A stretch of DNA of 64,000 bases from Clusia tigrina (Eukaryota > Arthropoda > Insecta > Diptera > Clusiidae): NCBI GenBank assembly GCA_920105625.2, contig OV050032.1, positions 95,898,542 to 95,962,541 of the forward strand, in the 5' to 3' direction. This document shows positions 25,866-39,778 of the stretch, piece by piece. The notes under the pieces were generated by a model that saw nothing but the letters and a program-made list of their open reading frames with translations, did not search any database and was not told the origin of the DNA. Numbering within the stretch: the stretch's first letter is position 1; every line of letters begins with the position of its first letter. A program made the position numbers and the translations under genes.

Positions 25866-28800
25866 GGTACGTCCTACACCTATCAAAGTTTGCAACATTC
25901 AAATGCTTGTAACTTTTTACTGGAGCGTCATAAAACCTTGAATTTTTGTAACAATAAAGTACTCGAGCCTTTTGTCAATTTAAGCTATCGCTCAAAGCTA
26001 TGCTACCCTAGAGTCCCAAATCAAATACTGATAAAACTTCAAACGCCCCTAACCTCTTTACGGTACGTCCTACACCTATCAAAGTTTGCAACATACAAAT
26101 GCTTGTAACTTTTTACTGGAGCGTCATAAAACATTGAGATTTTGTAACAATAAAGTACTCGAGCCTCTTGTCAATTTAAGTTATCGCTTAAAGCTATGCT
26201 ACACTTGAGTCCCAAATCAAACACTGATAAAACTTCAAAGGGCCCTAACTTCTATACGGCACGTCCTACACCTATCAAAGTTTGCAACATACAAATGCTT
26301 GTAACTTTTTACTGGAGCGTCATAAAACATTGAAATTTTGTAACAATAAAGTACTCGAGCCTCTTGTCAATTTAAGCCATCGCTCAAATCTATGCTACCC
26401 TAGAGTCCCAAATCAAACACTGATAAAACTTCAAACGCCCCTTACTTCTTTACGGTACGTCCTACACCTATCAAAGTTGGCTATATTTAAATGCTTGTAA
26501 CTTTTCACTGGAGCGTCATAAAACCTTGAAATTTTCTAACAATAAAGTACTCGAGCCTCTTGTCAATTTAAGCCATCGCTCAAAGCTATGCTACCATTGA
26601 GTCCCAAATCAAACACTGATAAAACTTCAAATGGCCCTAACTTCTATACGGTACGTCCTACACCTATCAAAGTTTGCAAAATACAAATGCTTGTAACTTT
26701 TTACTGGAGCGTCATAAAACATTGAAATTTTGTAACAATAAAGTACTCGAGCCTCTTGTCAATTTAAGCCATCGCTCAAAGCTATGCTACCCTTGAGTCC
26801 CAAATCAAACATTGATAAAACTTCAAATGGCCCTAACTTCTATACGGTACGTCCTAGACCTATCAAAGTTTGCAACAATCAAATGCTTGTAACTTTTTAC
26901 TGGAGCGTCATAAAACCTTGAAATTTTGTAACAATAAAGTACTCGAGCCTCTTGTCAATTTAAGTTATCGCTCAAAGCTATGCTACCCTTGAGTCCCAAA
27001 TCAAACACTGATAAAACTTCAAATGGCCCTAACTTCTATACGGTATGTCCTACACCTATCAAAGTTTGCAACATACAAATGCTTGTAACTTTTTACTGGA
27101 GCGTCATAAAACATTGAAATTTTGTAACAATAAAGTACTCGAGCCTCTTGCCAATTTAGGCCATCGCTCAAAGCTATGCTACCCTAGAGTCCCAATTCAA
27201 ACACTGATAAAACTTCAAACGCCCCTAACTTCTCTACGGTACGTCCTACACCTATCAAAGTTGGCAACATTCAAATGCTTGTAACTTTTTGCTGGAGCGT
27301 CATTAAACCTTGAAATTTTGTAACAATAAAGTACTCGAGCCTCTTGTCAATTTAAGCTATCGCTCAAGCTATGCTACCCTAGAGTCCCAAATCAAACACT
27401 GATAAATCTTCAAACGCCCCTAACTTCTTTATGGTACGTCCTACACCTATCAAAGTTGGCAACATTCAAATGCTTGTAACTTTTTACTGGAGCGTCATAA
27501 AACCTTGAAATTTTGTAACAATAAAGTATTCGAGCCTCTTGTCAATTTAAGCTATCGCTCAAAGCTATGCTACCCTAGAGTCCCAAATCAAACACTGATA
27601 AAACTTCAAAAGCCCCTAACTTCTTTACGGTACGTCCTACATCTATCAAAGTTGGCAACATTCAAATGCTTGTAACTTTTTACTGGAGCGTCATAAAACC
27701 TTCAAATTTTGTAACAATAAAGTACTCGAGCCTCTTGTCAATTTAAGCCATCGCTCAAAGCTATGCTACCCTTGAGTCCCAAATCAAAAACTGATAAAAC
27801 TTCAAACGCCCCTAACTTCTATACGGTGCGTCCTACAACTATCAAAGTTGGCAACATTCAAATGCTTGTAACTTTTTACTGGAGCGTCATTAAACCTTGA
27901 AATTTTGTAACAATAAAGTATTCGAGCCTCTTGTCAATTTAAGCCATCGCTCAAAGCTATGCTACCCTTGAGTCCCAAATCAAACACTGATAAAATTTCA
28001 AACGCCCCTAACTTCTATACGGTACGTCCTACACCTATCAAAGTTTGCAACATACAAATGCTTGTAACTTTTTACTGGAGCGTCATAAAACATTGAGATT
28101 TTGTAACAATAAAGTACTCGAGCCTCTTGTCAATTTAAGTTATCGCTTAAAGCTATGCTACCCTTGAGTCCCAAATCAAACACTGATAAAACTTCAAATG
28201 GCCCTAACTTCTTTACGGTACGTCCTACACCTATCAAAGCTTGCAACTTACAAATGCTTGTAAATTTTTACTGGAGCGTCATAAAACATTGAAATTTTGT
28301 AACAGTAAAGTACTCGAGCGTCTTGTCAATTTAAGCCATCGCTCAAAGCTGTGCTACCCTTGAGTCCCAAATCAAACATTGATAAAACTTCAAATGGCCC
28401 TAACTTCTATACGGTACGTCCTAGACCTATCAAAGTTTGCAACATTCAAATGCTTGTAACTTTTTACTGGAGTGTCATAAAACCTTGAAATTTTGTAACA
28501 ATAAAGTACTCGAGCCTCTTGTCAATTTAAGTTATCGCTCAAAGCTATGCTACCCTTGAGTCCCAAATCAAACACTGATAAAACTTCAAACGCCCCTAAC
28601 TTTTATACGGTACGTCCTACACCTATCAAAGTTTGCAAAATACAAATGCTTGTAACTTTTTACTGGAGCGTCATAAAACATTGAAATTTTGTAACAATAA
28701 AGTACTCGAGCCTCTTGTCAATTTAAGCTATCGCTCAAAGCTATGCTACCCTAGGGTCCCAAATCAAACACTGATAAAACTTCAAACGCCCCTAACTTCT

Positions 28801-29392
28801 TTACGGTACGTCCTACACCTATCAAAGTTGGCAACATTCAAATGCTTGTAACTTTTTACTGGAGCGTCATAAAATCTTGAAATTTTGTAACAATAAAGTA
28901 TTCGAGCCTCTTGTCAATTTAAGCTATCGCTCAAAGCTATGCTACCCTAGAGTCCCAAATCAAACACTGATAAAACTTCAAACGCCCCTAACTTCTTTAC
29001 GGTACGCCCTACACCTATCAAAGTTGGCAACATTCAAATGCTTGTAACTTTTTACTGGAGCGTCATAAAACCTTGAAATTTTGTAACAATAAAGTACTCG
29101 AGCCTCTTGTCAATTTAAGCCATCGCTCAAAGCTATGCTACCCTTGAGTCCCAAATCAAACACTGATAAAACTTCAAACGCCCCTAACTTCTATACGGTA
29201 CGTCCTACACCTACCAAAGTTTGCAACATACAAATGCTTGTAACTTTTTACTGGAGCGTCATAAAACCTTGAAATTTTGTAACAATAAAGTACTCGAGCC
29301 TCTTGTCAATTTAAGCCATCGCTCAAAGCTATGCTACCCTAGAGTCCCAAATCAAACACTGATAAAACTTCAAATGGCCCTAACTTCTATAC

Positions 29393-30960
29393 GGTACGTC
29401 CTACACCTATCAAAGTTTGCAACATACAAATGCTTGTAACTTTTTACTGGAGCGTCAAAAAACCTTGAAATTTTGTAACAATAAAGTACTCGAGCCTCTT
29501 GTCAATTTAAGCCATCGCTCAAATCTATGCTACCCTAGAGTCCCAAATCAAATACTGATAAAACTTCAAACGCCCCTAACTTCTTTACTGTACGTCCTAC
29601 ACCTATCAAAGTTTGCAACATTCAAATGCTTGTAACTTTTTACTGGAGCGTCATAAAACCTTGAATTTTTGTAACAATAAAGTACTCGAGCCTTTTGTCA
29701 ATTTAAGCTATCGCTCAAAGCTATGCTACCCTAGAGTCCCAAATCAAATACTGATAAAACTTCAAACGCCCCTAACCTCTTTACGGTACGTCCTACACCT
29801 ATCAAAGTTTGCAACATACAAATGCTTGTAACTTTTTACTGGAGCGTCATAAAACATTGAGATTTTGTAACAATAAAGTACTCGAGCCTCTTGTCAATTT
29901 AAGTTATCGCTTAAAGCTATGCTACCCTTGAGTCCCAAATCAAACACTGATAAAACTTCAAATGGCCCTAACTTCTTTACGGTACGTCCTACACCTATCA
30001 AAGCTTGCAACATACAAATGCTTGTAAATTTTTACTGGAGCGTCATAAAACATTGAAATTTTGTAACAGTAAAGTACTCGAGCCTCTTGTCAATTTAAGC
30101 CATCGCTCAAAGCTATGCTACCCTAGAGTCCCAAATAAAACACTGATAAAACTTCAAATGGCCCTAACTTCTATACGGTACGTCCTACACCTATCAAAGT
30201 TTGCAACATACAAATGCTTGTAACTTTTTACTGGAGCGTCAAAAAACCTTGAAATTTTGTAACAATAAAGTACTCGAGCCTCTTGTCAATTTAAGCCATC
30301 GCTCAAATCTATGCTACCCTAGAGTCCCAAATCAAATACTGATAAAACTTCAAACGCCCCTAACTTCTTTACGGTACGTCCTACACCTATCAAAGTTTGC
30401 AACATTCAAATGCTTGTAACTTTTTACTGGAGCGTCATAAAACCTTGAATTTTTGTAACAATAAAGTACTCGAGCCTTTTGTCAATTTAAGCTATCGCTC
30501 AAAGCTATGCTACCCTAGAGTCCCAAATCAAATACTGATAAAACTTCAAACGCCCCTAACCTCTTTACGGTACGTCCTACACCTATCAAAGTTTGCAACA
30601 TACAAATGCTTGTAACTTTTTACTGGAGCGTCATAAAACATTGAGATTTTGTAACAATAAAGTACTCGAGCCTCTTGTCAATTTAAGTTATCGCTTAAAG
30701 CTATGCTACCCTTGAGTCCCAAATCAAACACTGATAAAACTTCAAATGGCCCTAACTTCTTTACGGCACGTCCTACACCTATCAAAGCTTGCAACATACA
30801 AATGCTTGTAAATTTTTACTGGAGCGTCATAAAACATTGAAATTTTGTAACAGTAAAGTACTCGAGCGTCTTGTCAATTTAAGCCATCGCTCAAAGCTAT
30901 GCTACCCTTGAGTCCCAAATCAAACATTGATAAAACTTCAAATGGCCATAACTTCTATAC
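29393..30960. repeat. Tandem duplication of a four-monomer unit (784 bp) in edition 2
   Basis: 29393-30176 and 30177-30960 each contain, in order, a GTCAAAAAACC monomer, a TTGAATTTTT monomer, a TTGAGATTTTG monomer and a HindIII monomer (sites at 30001 and 30785). The same doubled unit exists in edition 3 (38211-39778), but edition 1 has a shorter version, so editions 2 and 3 share a more recent ancestor here. The copies differ: only the first HindIII monomer has CCCAAATAAAACAC. Confidence 0.88.
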
Positions 30961-31743
30961 GGTACGTCCTAGACCTATCAAAGTTTGCAACATGCAAATG
31001 CTTGTAACTTTTTACTGGAGCGTCATAAAACCTTGAAATTTTGTAACAATAAAGTACTCGAGCCTCTTGTCAATTTAAGTTATCGCTCAAAGCTATGCTA
31101 CCCTTGAGTCCCAAATCAAACACTGATAAAACATCAAATGGCCCTAACTTCTATACGGTACGTCCTACACCTATCAAAGTTTGCAACATACAAATGCTTG
31201 TAACTTTTTACTGGAGCGTCATAAAACATTGAAATTTTGTAACAATAAAGTACGCGAGCCTCTTGTCAATTTAAGCTATCGCTCAAAGCTATGCTACCCT
31301 AGGGTCCCAAATCAAACACTGATAAAACTTCAAACGCCCCTAACTTCTTTAAGGTACGACCCACACCTATCAAAGTGGGCAACATACAAATGCTTGTAAC
31401 TTTTTACTGGAGCGTCATAAAACCTTGAAATTTTGTAACAATAAAGTACTCGAGCCTCTTGTCAATTTAAGTTATCGCTCAAAACTGTGCTAAATAGAGT
31501 CCCAAATCAAACACTGATAAAACTTCAAACGCCCCTAACTTCTTTACGGTACGTCCTACACCTATCAAAGTTGGCAACATTCAAATGCGTGTAACTTTTT
31601 ACTGGAGCGTCATAAAACCTTGAAAATTTGTAACAATAAAGTACTCGAGCCTCTTGTCAATTTAAGCCATCGCTCAAAGCTATGCTACCCTAGAGTCCCA
31701 AATCAAACACTGATAAAACTTCAAACGTCCCTAACTTCTGTAC

Positions 31744-33703
31744 GGTACGTCCTACACCTATCAAAGTTTGCAACATACAAATGCTTGTAACTTTTTACTG
31801 GAGCGTCATAAAACCTTGAAATTTTGTAACAATGAAGTACTCGAGCCTCTTGTCAATTTAAGCCATCGCTCAAAACTATGCTACCCTAGAGTCCCAAATC
31901 AAACACTGATAAAACTTCAAACACCCCTAACTTCTATACGGTACGTCCTACACCTATCAAAGTTTGCAACATACAAATGCTTGTAACTTTTTACTGAAGC
32001 GTCCTAAAACCTTGAAATTTTGTAACAATGAAGTACCCGAGCCTCTTGTCAATTTAAGCTATCGCTCAAAGGTATGCTACCCTTGAGTCCTAAATCAAAC
32101 ACTGATAAAGCTTCAAACGCTCCTAACTTCTTTACGGTACGTCCTACACCTATCAAAGTTTGCAACATACAAATGCTTGTAACTTTTTACTGGAGCGTCA
32201 TAAAACCTTGAAATTTTGTAACAATGAAGTACCCGAGCCTCTTGTCAATTTAAGCTATCGCTCAAAGCTATGCTACCCTTGAGTCCCAAATCAAACACTG
32301 ATAAAACTTCAAATGGCCCTAACTTCTTTACGGTACGTCCTACACCTATCAAAGTTTGCAACATACAAATGCTTGTAACTTTTAACTGGAGCGTCATAAA
32401 ACCTTGAAATTTTGTAACAATAAAGTACTCGAGCATATTGTCAATTTAAGTTATCGCTCAAAGCTATGCTACCCTAGAGTCCCAAATCAAACACTGATAA
32501 AACTTCAAACGCCCCTAACTTCTATACGGTTCGTCCTACACCTATCAAAGTTTGCAACATACAAATGCTTGTAACTTTTTACTGGAGCGTCATAAAACCT
32601 TGAAAATTTGTAGCAATAAAGTACTCGAGCCTCTTGTCAATTTAAGCCATCGCTCAAAGCTATGCTACCCTAGAGTCCCAAATCAAACACTGATAAAACT
32701 TCAAACGCCCCTAACTTCTTTACGGTACGTCCTACACCTATCAAAGTTTGCAACATACAAATGCTTGTAACTTTTTACTGGAGCGTCATAAAACCTTGAA
32801 ATTTTGTAACAATGAAGTACTCGAGCCTCTTGTCAATCTAAGCCATCGCTCAAAACTATGCTACCCTAGAGTCCCAAATCAAACACTGATAAAACTTCAA
32901 ACACCCCTAACTTCTATACGATACGTCCTACACCTATCAAAGTTTGCAACATACAAATGCTTGTAACTTTTTACTGAAGCGTCCTAAAACCTTGAAATTT
33001 TGTAACAATGAAGTACCCGAGCCTCTTGTCAATTTAAGCTATCGCTCAAAGGTATGCTGCCCTTGAGTCCTAAATCAAACACTGATAAAGCTTCAAACGC
33101 TCCTAACTTCTTTACGGTACGTCCTACACCTATCAAAGTTTGCAACATACAAATGCTTGTAACTTTTTACTGGAGCGTCATAAAACCTTGAAATTTTGTA
33201 ACAATGAAGTACCCGAGCCTCTTGTCAATTTAAGCTATCGCTCAAAGCTATGCTACCCTTGAGTCCCAAATCAAACACTGATAAAACTTCAAATGGCCCT
33301 AACTTCTTTACGGTACGTCCTACACCTATCAAAGTTTGCAACATACAAATGCTTGTAACTTTTAACTGGAGCGTCATAAAACCTTGAAATTTTGTAACAA
33401 TAAAGTACTCGAGCATATTGTCAATTTAAGTTATCGCTCAAAGCTATGCTACCCTAGAGTCCCAAATCAAACACTGATAAAACTTCAAACGCCCCTAACT
33501 TCTATACGGTTCGTCCTACACCTATCAAAGTTTGCAACATACAAATGCTTGTAACTTTTTACTGGAGCGTCATAAAACCTTGAAATTTTGTAACAATAAA
33601 GTACTCGAGCATCCTGTCAATTTAAGTTATCGCTCAAAGCTATGCTACCCTTGAGTCCCAAATCAAACACTGATAAAACTTCAAACGCCCCTAACTTCTA
33701 TAC
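31744..33703. repeat. Tandem duplication of a five-monomer unit (980 bp) in edition 2
   Basis: 31744-32723 and 32724-33703 repeat AATGAAG, ACTGAAGCGTCC with AGTACCCGAG, a CCTAAATC/AAAGCTTC monomer, an ACTTTTAACTGG monomer with GAGCATATTG, and a GGTTCGTCC monomer. Edition 1 has 24690-25669 plus the first monomer of a second unit (25670) before switching type at about 25866. The junction between editions 1 and 2 therefore fell inside this doubled unit. Confidence 0.86.
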
Positions 33704-34290
33704 GGTACGTCCTACACCTATCAAAGTTTGCAACATACAAATGCTTGTAACTTTTTACTGGAGCGTCATAAAACCTTGAAATTTTCTAACAATAAAGTAC
33801 TCGAGCCTCTTGTCAATTTAATCCATCGCTCAAAGCTATGCTACCATTGAGTCCCAAATCAAACACTGATAAAACTTCAAACGCCCCTAACTTCTATACG
33901 GTACGTCCTACACCTATCAAAGTTTGCAACATACAAATGCTTGTAACTTTTTACTGGAGCGTCATAAAACATTGAAATTTTGTAACAATAAAGTACTCGA
34001 GCCTCTTGTCAATTTAAGCCATCGCTCAAAGCTATGCTACCCTTGAGTCCCAAATCAAACATTGATAAAACTTCAAATGGCCCTAACTTCTATACGGTAC
34101 GTCCTAGACCTATCAAAGTTTGCAACAATCAAATGCTTGTAACTTTTTACTGGAGCGTCATAAAACCTTGAAATTTGTAACAATAAAGTACTCGAGCCTC
34201 TTGTCAATTTAAGTTATCGCTCAAAGCTATGCTACCCTTGAGTCCCAAATCAAACACTGATAAAACTTCAAATGGCCCTAACTTCTATAC

Positions 34291-37200
34291 GGTATGTCCT
34301 ACACCTATCAAAGTTTGCAACATACAAATGCTTGTAACTTTTTACTGGAGCGTCATAAAACATTGAAATTTTGTAACAATAAAGTACTCGAGCCTCTTGC
34401 CAATTTAGGCCATCGCTCAAAGCTATGCTACCCTAGAGTCCCAAATCAAACACTGATAAAACTTCAAACGCCCCTAACTTCTCTACGGTACGTCCTACAC
34501 CTATCAAAGTTGGCAACATTCAAATGCTTGTAACTTTTTGCTGGAGCGTCATTAAACCTTGAAATTTTGTAACAATAAAGTACTCGAGCCTCTTGTCAAT
34601 TTAAGCTATCGCTCAAAGCTATGCTACCCTAGAGTCCCAAATCAAACACTGATAAATCTTCAAACGCCCCTAACTTCTTTACGGTACGTCCTACACCTAT
34701 CAAAGTTGGCAACATTCAAATGCTTGTAACTTTTTACTGGAGCGTCATAAAACCTTGAAATTTTGTAACAATAAAGTATTCGAGCCTCTTGTCAATTTAA
34801 GCTATCGCTCAAAGCTATGCTACCCTAGAGTCCCAAATCAAACACTGATAAAACTTCAAAAGCCCCTAACTTCTTTACGGTACGTCCTACACCTATCAAA
34901 GTTGGCAACATTCAAATGCTTGTAACTTTTTACTGGAGCGTCATAAAACCTTCAAATTTTGTAACAATAAAGTACTCGAGCCTCTTGTCAATTTAAGCCA
35001 TCGCTCAAAGCTATGCTACCCTTGAGTCCCAAATCAAAAACTGATAAAACTTCAAACGCCCCTAACTTCTATACGGTACGTCCTACAACTATCAAAGTTG
35101 GCAACATTCAAATGCTTGTAACTTTTTACTGGAGCGTCATAAAACCTTGAAATTTTGTAACAATAAAGTACTCGAGCCTCTTGTCAATTTAAGCCATCGC
35201 TCAAAGCTATGCTACCCTTGAGTCCCAAATCAAACACTGATAAAATTTCAAACGCCCCTAACTTCTATACGGTACGTCCTACACCTATCAAAGTTTGCAA
35301 CATACAAATGCTTGTAACTTTTTACTGGAGCGTCATAAAACATTGAGATTTTGTAACAATAAAGTACTCGAGCCTCTTGTCAATTTAAGTTATCGCTTAA
35401 AGCTATGCTACCCTTGAGTCCCAAATCAAACACTGATAAAACTTCAAATGGCCCTAACTTCTTTACGGTACGTCCTACACCTATCAAAGCTTGAAACTTA
35501 CAAATGCTTGTAAATTTTTACTGGAGCGTCATAAAACATTGAAATTTTGTAACAGTAAAGTACTCGAGCGTCTTGTCAATTTAAGCCATCGCTCAAAGCT
35601 GTGCTACCCTTGAGTCCCAAATCAAACATTGATAAAACTTCAAATGGCCCTAACTTCTATACGGTACGTCCTAGACCTATCAAAGTTTGCAACATTCAAA
35701 TGCTTGTAACTTTTTACTGGAGTGTCATAAAACCTTGAAATTTTGTAACAATAAAGTACTCGAGCCTCTTGTCAATTTAAGTTATCGCTCAAAGCTATGC
35801 TACCCTTGAGTCCCAAATCAAACACTGATAAAACTTCAAATGGCCCTAACTTCTATACGGTACGTCCTAGACCTATCAAAGTTTGCAACAATCAAATGCT
35901 TGTAACTTTTTACTGGAGCGTCATAAAACCTTGAAATTTTGTAACAATAAAGTACTCGAGCCTCTTGTCAATTTAAGTTATCGCTCAAAGCTATGCTACC
36001 CTTGAGTCCCAAATCAAACACTGATAAAACTTCAAATGGCCCTAACTTCTATACGGTATGTCCTACACCTATCAAAGTTTGCAACATACAAATGCTTGTA
36101 ACTTTTTACTGGAGCGTCATAAAACATTGAAATTTTGTAACAATAAAGTACTCGAGCTTCTTGCCAATTTAGGCCATCGCTCAAAGCTATGCTACCCTAG
36201 AGTCCCAAATCAAACACTGATAAAACTTCAAACGCCCCTAACTTCTCTACGGTACGTCCTACACCTATCAAAGTTGGCAACATTCAAATGCTTGTAACTT
36301 TTTGCTGGAGCGTCATTAAACCTTGAAATTTTGTAACAATAAAGTACTCGAGCCTCTTGTCAATTTAAGCTATCGCTCAAAGCTATGCTACCCTAGAGTC
36401 CCAAATCAACCACTGATAAATCTTCAAACGCCCCTAACTTCTTTACGGTACGTCCTACACCTATCAAAGTTGGCAACATTCAAATGCTTGTAACTTTTTA
36501 CTGGAGCGTCATAAAACCTTGAAATTTTGTAACAATAAAGTATTCGAGCCTCTTGTCAATTTAAGCTATCGCTCAAAGCTATGCTACCCTAGAGTCCCAA
36601 ATCAAACACTGATAAAACTTCAAAAGCCCCTAACTTCTTTACGGTACGTCCTACACCTATCAAAGTTGGCAACATTCAAATGCTTGTAACTTTTTACTGG
36701 AGCGTCACAAAACCTTCAAATTTTGTAACAATAAAGTACTCGAGCCTCTTGTCAATTTAAGCCATCGCTCAAAGCTATGCTACCCTTGAGTCCCAAATCA
36801 AAAACTGATAAAACTTCAAACGCCCCTAACTTCTATACGGTACGTCCTACAACTATCAAAGTTGGCAACATTCAAATGCTTGTAACTTTTTACTGGAGCG
36901 TCATAAAACCTTGAAATTTTGTTACAATAAAGTACTCGAGCCTCTTGTCAATTTAAGCCATCGCTCAAAGCTATGCTACCCTTGAGTCCCAAATCAAACA
37001 CTGATAAAATTTCAAACGCCCCTAACTTCTATACGGTACGTCCTACACCTATCAAAGTTTGCAACATACAAATGCTTGTAACTTTTTACTGGAGCGTCAT
37101 AAAACATTGAGATTTTGTAACAATAAAGTACTCGAGCCTCTTGTCAATTTAAGTTATCGCTTAAAGCTATGCTACCCTTGAGTCCCAAATCAAACACTGA

Positions 37201-37622
37201 TAAAACTTCAAATGGCCCTAACTTCTTTACGGTACGTCCTACACCTATCAAAGCTTGCAACTTACAAATGCTTGTAAATTTTTACTGGAGCGTCATAAAA
37301 CATTGAAATTTTGTAACAGTAAAGTACTCGAGCGTCTTGTCAATTTAAGCCATCGCTCAAAGCTGTGCTACCCTTGAGTCCCAAATCAAACATTGATAAA
37401 ACTTCAAATGGCCCTAACTTCTATACGGTACGTCCTAGACCTATCAAAGTTTGCAACATTCAAATGCTTGTAACTTTTTACTGGAGTGTCATAAAACCTT
37501 GAAATTTTGTAACAATAAAGTACTCGAGCCTCTTGTCAATTTAAGTTATCGCTCAAAGCTATGCTACCCTTGAGTCCCAAATCAAACACTGATAAAACTT
37601 CAAATGGCCCTAACTTCTATAC
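34291..37622. repeat. Tandem duplication of a nine-monomer unit (1764 bp) in edition 3
   Basis: 34291-36054 and 36055-37622 repeat the GGTATGTCC/CTTGCCAATTTAGGCC monomer, the CTTTTTGCTGG monomer, the CAAAAGCCCC monomer, the ACCTTCAAATTTTG monomer, the HindIII monomer (35487 and 37251) and the GAGTGTCAT monomer, at an offset of exactly 1764 bp. The ninth monomer differs: 35859 has CCTAGACC with CAACAATC, while 37623 has GCAATATAC, where the second unit rejoins the main block. Editions 1 and 2 have one copy. Confidence 0.88.
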
Positions 37623-38210
37623 GGTACGTCCTACACCTATCAAAGTTTGCAATATACAAATGCTTGTAACTTTTTACTGGAGCGTCATAAAACATTGAAA
37701 TTTTGTAACAATAAAGTACTCGAGCCTCTTGTCAATTTAAGCTATCGCTCAAAGCTATGCTACCCTAGGGTCCCAAATCAAACACTGATAAAACTTCAAA
37801 CGCCCCTAACTTCTTTACGGTACGTCCTACACCTATCAAAGTTGGCAACATTCAAATGCTTGTAACTTTTTACTGGAGCGTCATAAAATCTTGAAATTTT
37901 GTAACAATAAAGTATTCGAGCCTCTTGTCAATTTAAGCTATCGCTCAAAGCTATGCTACCCTAGAGTCCCAAATCAAACACTGATAAAACTTCAAACGCC
38001 CCTAACTTCTTTACGGTACGTCCTACACCTATCAAAGTTGGCAACATTCAAATGCTTGTAACTTTTTACTGGAGCGTCATAAAACCTTGAAATTTTGTAA
38101 CAATAAAGTACTCGAGCCTCTTGTCAATTTAAGCCATCGCTCATAGCTATGCTACCCTTGAGTCCCAAATCAAACACTGATAAAACTTCAAATGGCCCTT
38201 TCTTCTATAC

Positions 38211-39778
38211 CGTACGTCCTACACCTATCAAAGTTTGCAACATACAAATGCTTGTAACTTTTTACTGGAGCGTCAAAAAACCTTGAAATTTTGTAACAAT
38301 AAAGTACTCGAGCCTCTTGTCAATTTAAGCCATCGCTCAAATCTATGCTACCCTAGAGTCCCAAATCAAATACTGATAAAACTTCAAACGCCCCTAACTT
38401 CTTTACGGTACGTCCTACACCTATCAAAGTTTGCAACATTCAAATGCTTGTAACTTTTTACTGGAGCGTCATAAAACCTTGAATTTTTGTAACAATAAAG
38501 TACTCGAGCCTTTTGTCAATTTAAGCTATCGCTCAAAGCTATGCTACCCTAGAGTCCCAAATCAAATACTGATAAAACTTCAAACGCCCCTAACCTCTTT
38601 ACGGTAGGTCCTACACCTATCAAAGTTTGCAACATACAAATGCTTGTAACTTTTTACTGGAGCGTCATAAAACATTGAGATTTTGTAACAATAAAGTACT
38701 CGAGCCTCTTGTCAATTTAAGTTATCGCTTAAAGCTATGCTACCCTTGAGTCCCAAATCAAACACTGATAAAACTTCAAATGGCCCTAACTTCTTTACGG
38801 TACGTCCTACACCTATCAAAGCTTGCAACATACAAATGCTTGTAAATTTTTACTGGAGCGTCATAAAATATTGAAATTTTGTAACAGTAAAGTACTCGAG
38901 CCTCTTGTCAATTTAAGCCATCGCTCAAAGCTATGCTACCCTAGAGTCCCAAATAAAACACTGATAAAACTTCAAATGGCCCTAACTTCTATACGGTACG
39001 ACCTATACCTATCAAAGTTTGCAACATACAAATGCTTGTAACTTTTTACTGGAGCGTCAAAAAACCTTGAAATTTTGTAACAATAAAGTACTCGAGCCTC
39101 TTGTCAATTTAAGCCATCGCTCAAATCTATGCTACCCTAGAGTCCCAAATCAAATACTGATAAAACTTCAAACGCCCCTAACTTCTTTACGGTACGTCCT
39201 ACACCTATCAAAGTTTGCAACATTCAAATGCTTGTAACTTTTTACTGGAGCGTCATAAAACCTTGAATTTTTGTAACAATAAAGTACTCGAGCCTTTTGT
39301 CAATTTAAGCTATCGCTCAAAGCTATGCTACCCTAGAGTCCCAAATCAAATACTGATAAAACTTCAAACGCCCCTAACCTCTTTACGGTACGTCCTACAC
39401 CTATCAAAGTTTGCAACATACAAATGCTTGTAACTTTTTACTGGAGCGTCATAAAACATTGAGATTTTGTAACAATAAAGTACTCGAGCCTCTTGTCAAT
39501 TTAAGTTATCGCTTAAAGCTATGCTACCCTTGAGTCCCAAATCAAACACTGATAAAACTTCAAATGGCCCTAACTTCTTTACGGCACGTCCTACACCTAT
39601 CAAAGCTTGCAACATACAAATGCTTGTAAATTTTTACTGGAGCGTCATAAAACATTGAAATTTTGTAACAGTAAAGTACTCGAGCGTCTTGTCAATTTAA
39701 GCCATCGCTCAAAGCTATGCTACCCTTGAGTCCCAAATCAAACATTAATAAAACTTCAAATGGCCTTAACTTCTATAC
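38211..39778. repeat. Tandem duplication of the four-monomer unit (784 bp) in edition 3
   Basis: 38211-38994 and 38995-39778 each hold the GTCAAAAAACC, TTGAATTTTT, TTGAGATTTTG and HindIII monomers (sites at 38819 and 39603). This matches 29393-30960, including the CCCAAATAAAACAC mark in the first HindIII monomer only. The duplication therefore predates the copying that separated editions 2 and 3. Confidence 0.87.

Larger units (their letters stand above)
25866..34095. repeat. Large HOR block, edition 2 (enlarged to 42 monomers)
   Basis: This directly abuts edition 1. The offset is 6664 bp at its start (19202 to 25866), 6663 bp after a one-base loss near 27366 (CTCAAGC), 7055 bp from 23122/30177 onward and 7054 bp after 31.5 kb. 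The 7055 step marks two net extra monomers, where a four-monomer unit is doubled (29393-30960). A five-monomer unit is also doubled at 31744-33703. A one-base loss lies near 31490 (GTGCTAAATAGAG, where the other editions read GTGCTACCCTAGAG). Confidence 0.9.

Noticed and set aside
33501..33520. RNA polymerase III B-box-like GGTTCGTCC in some monomers
   Set aside because: It is a one-base variant of GGTACGTCC. No A box lies at suitable spacing, and no tRNA or SINE structure could be built around it.
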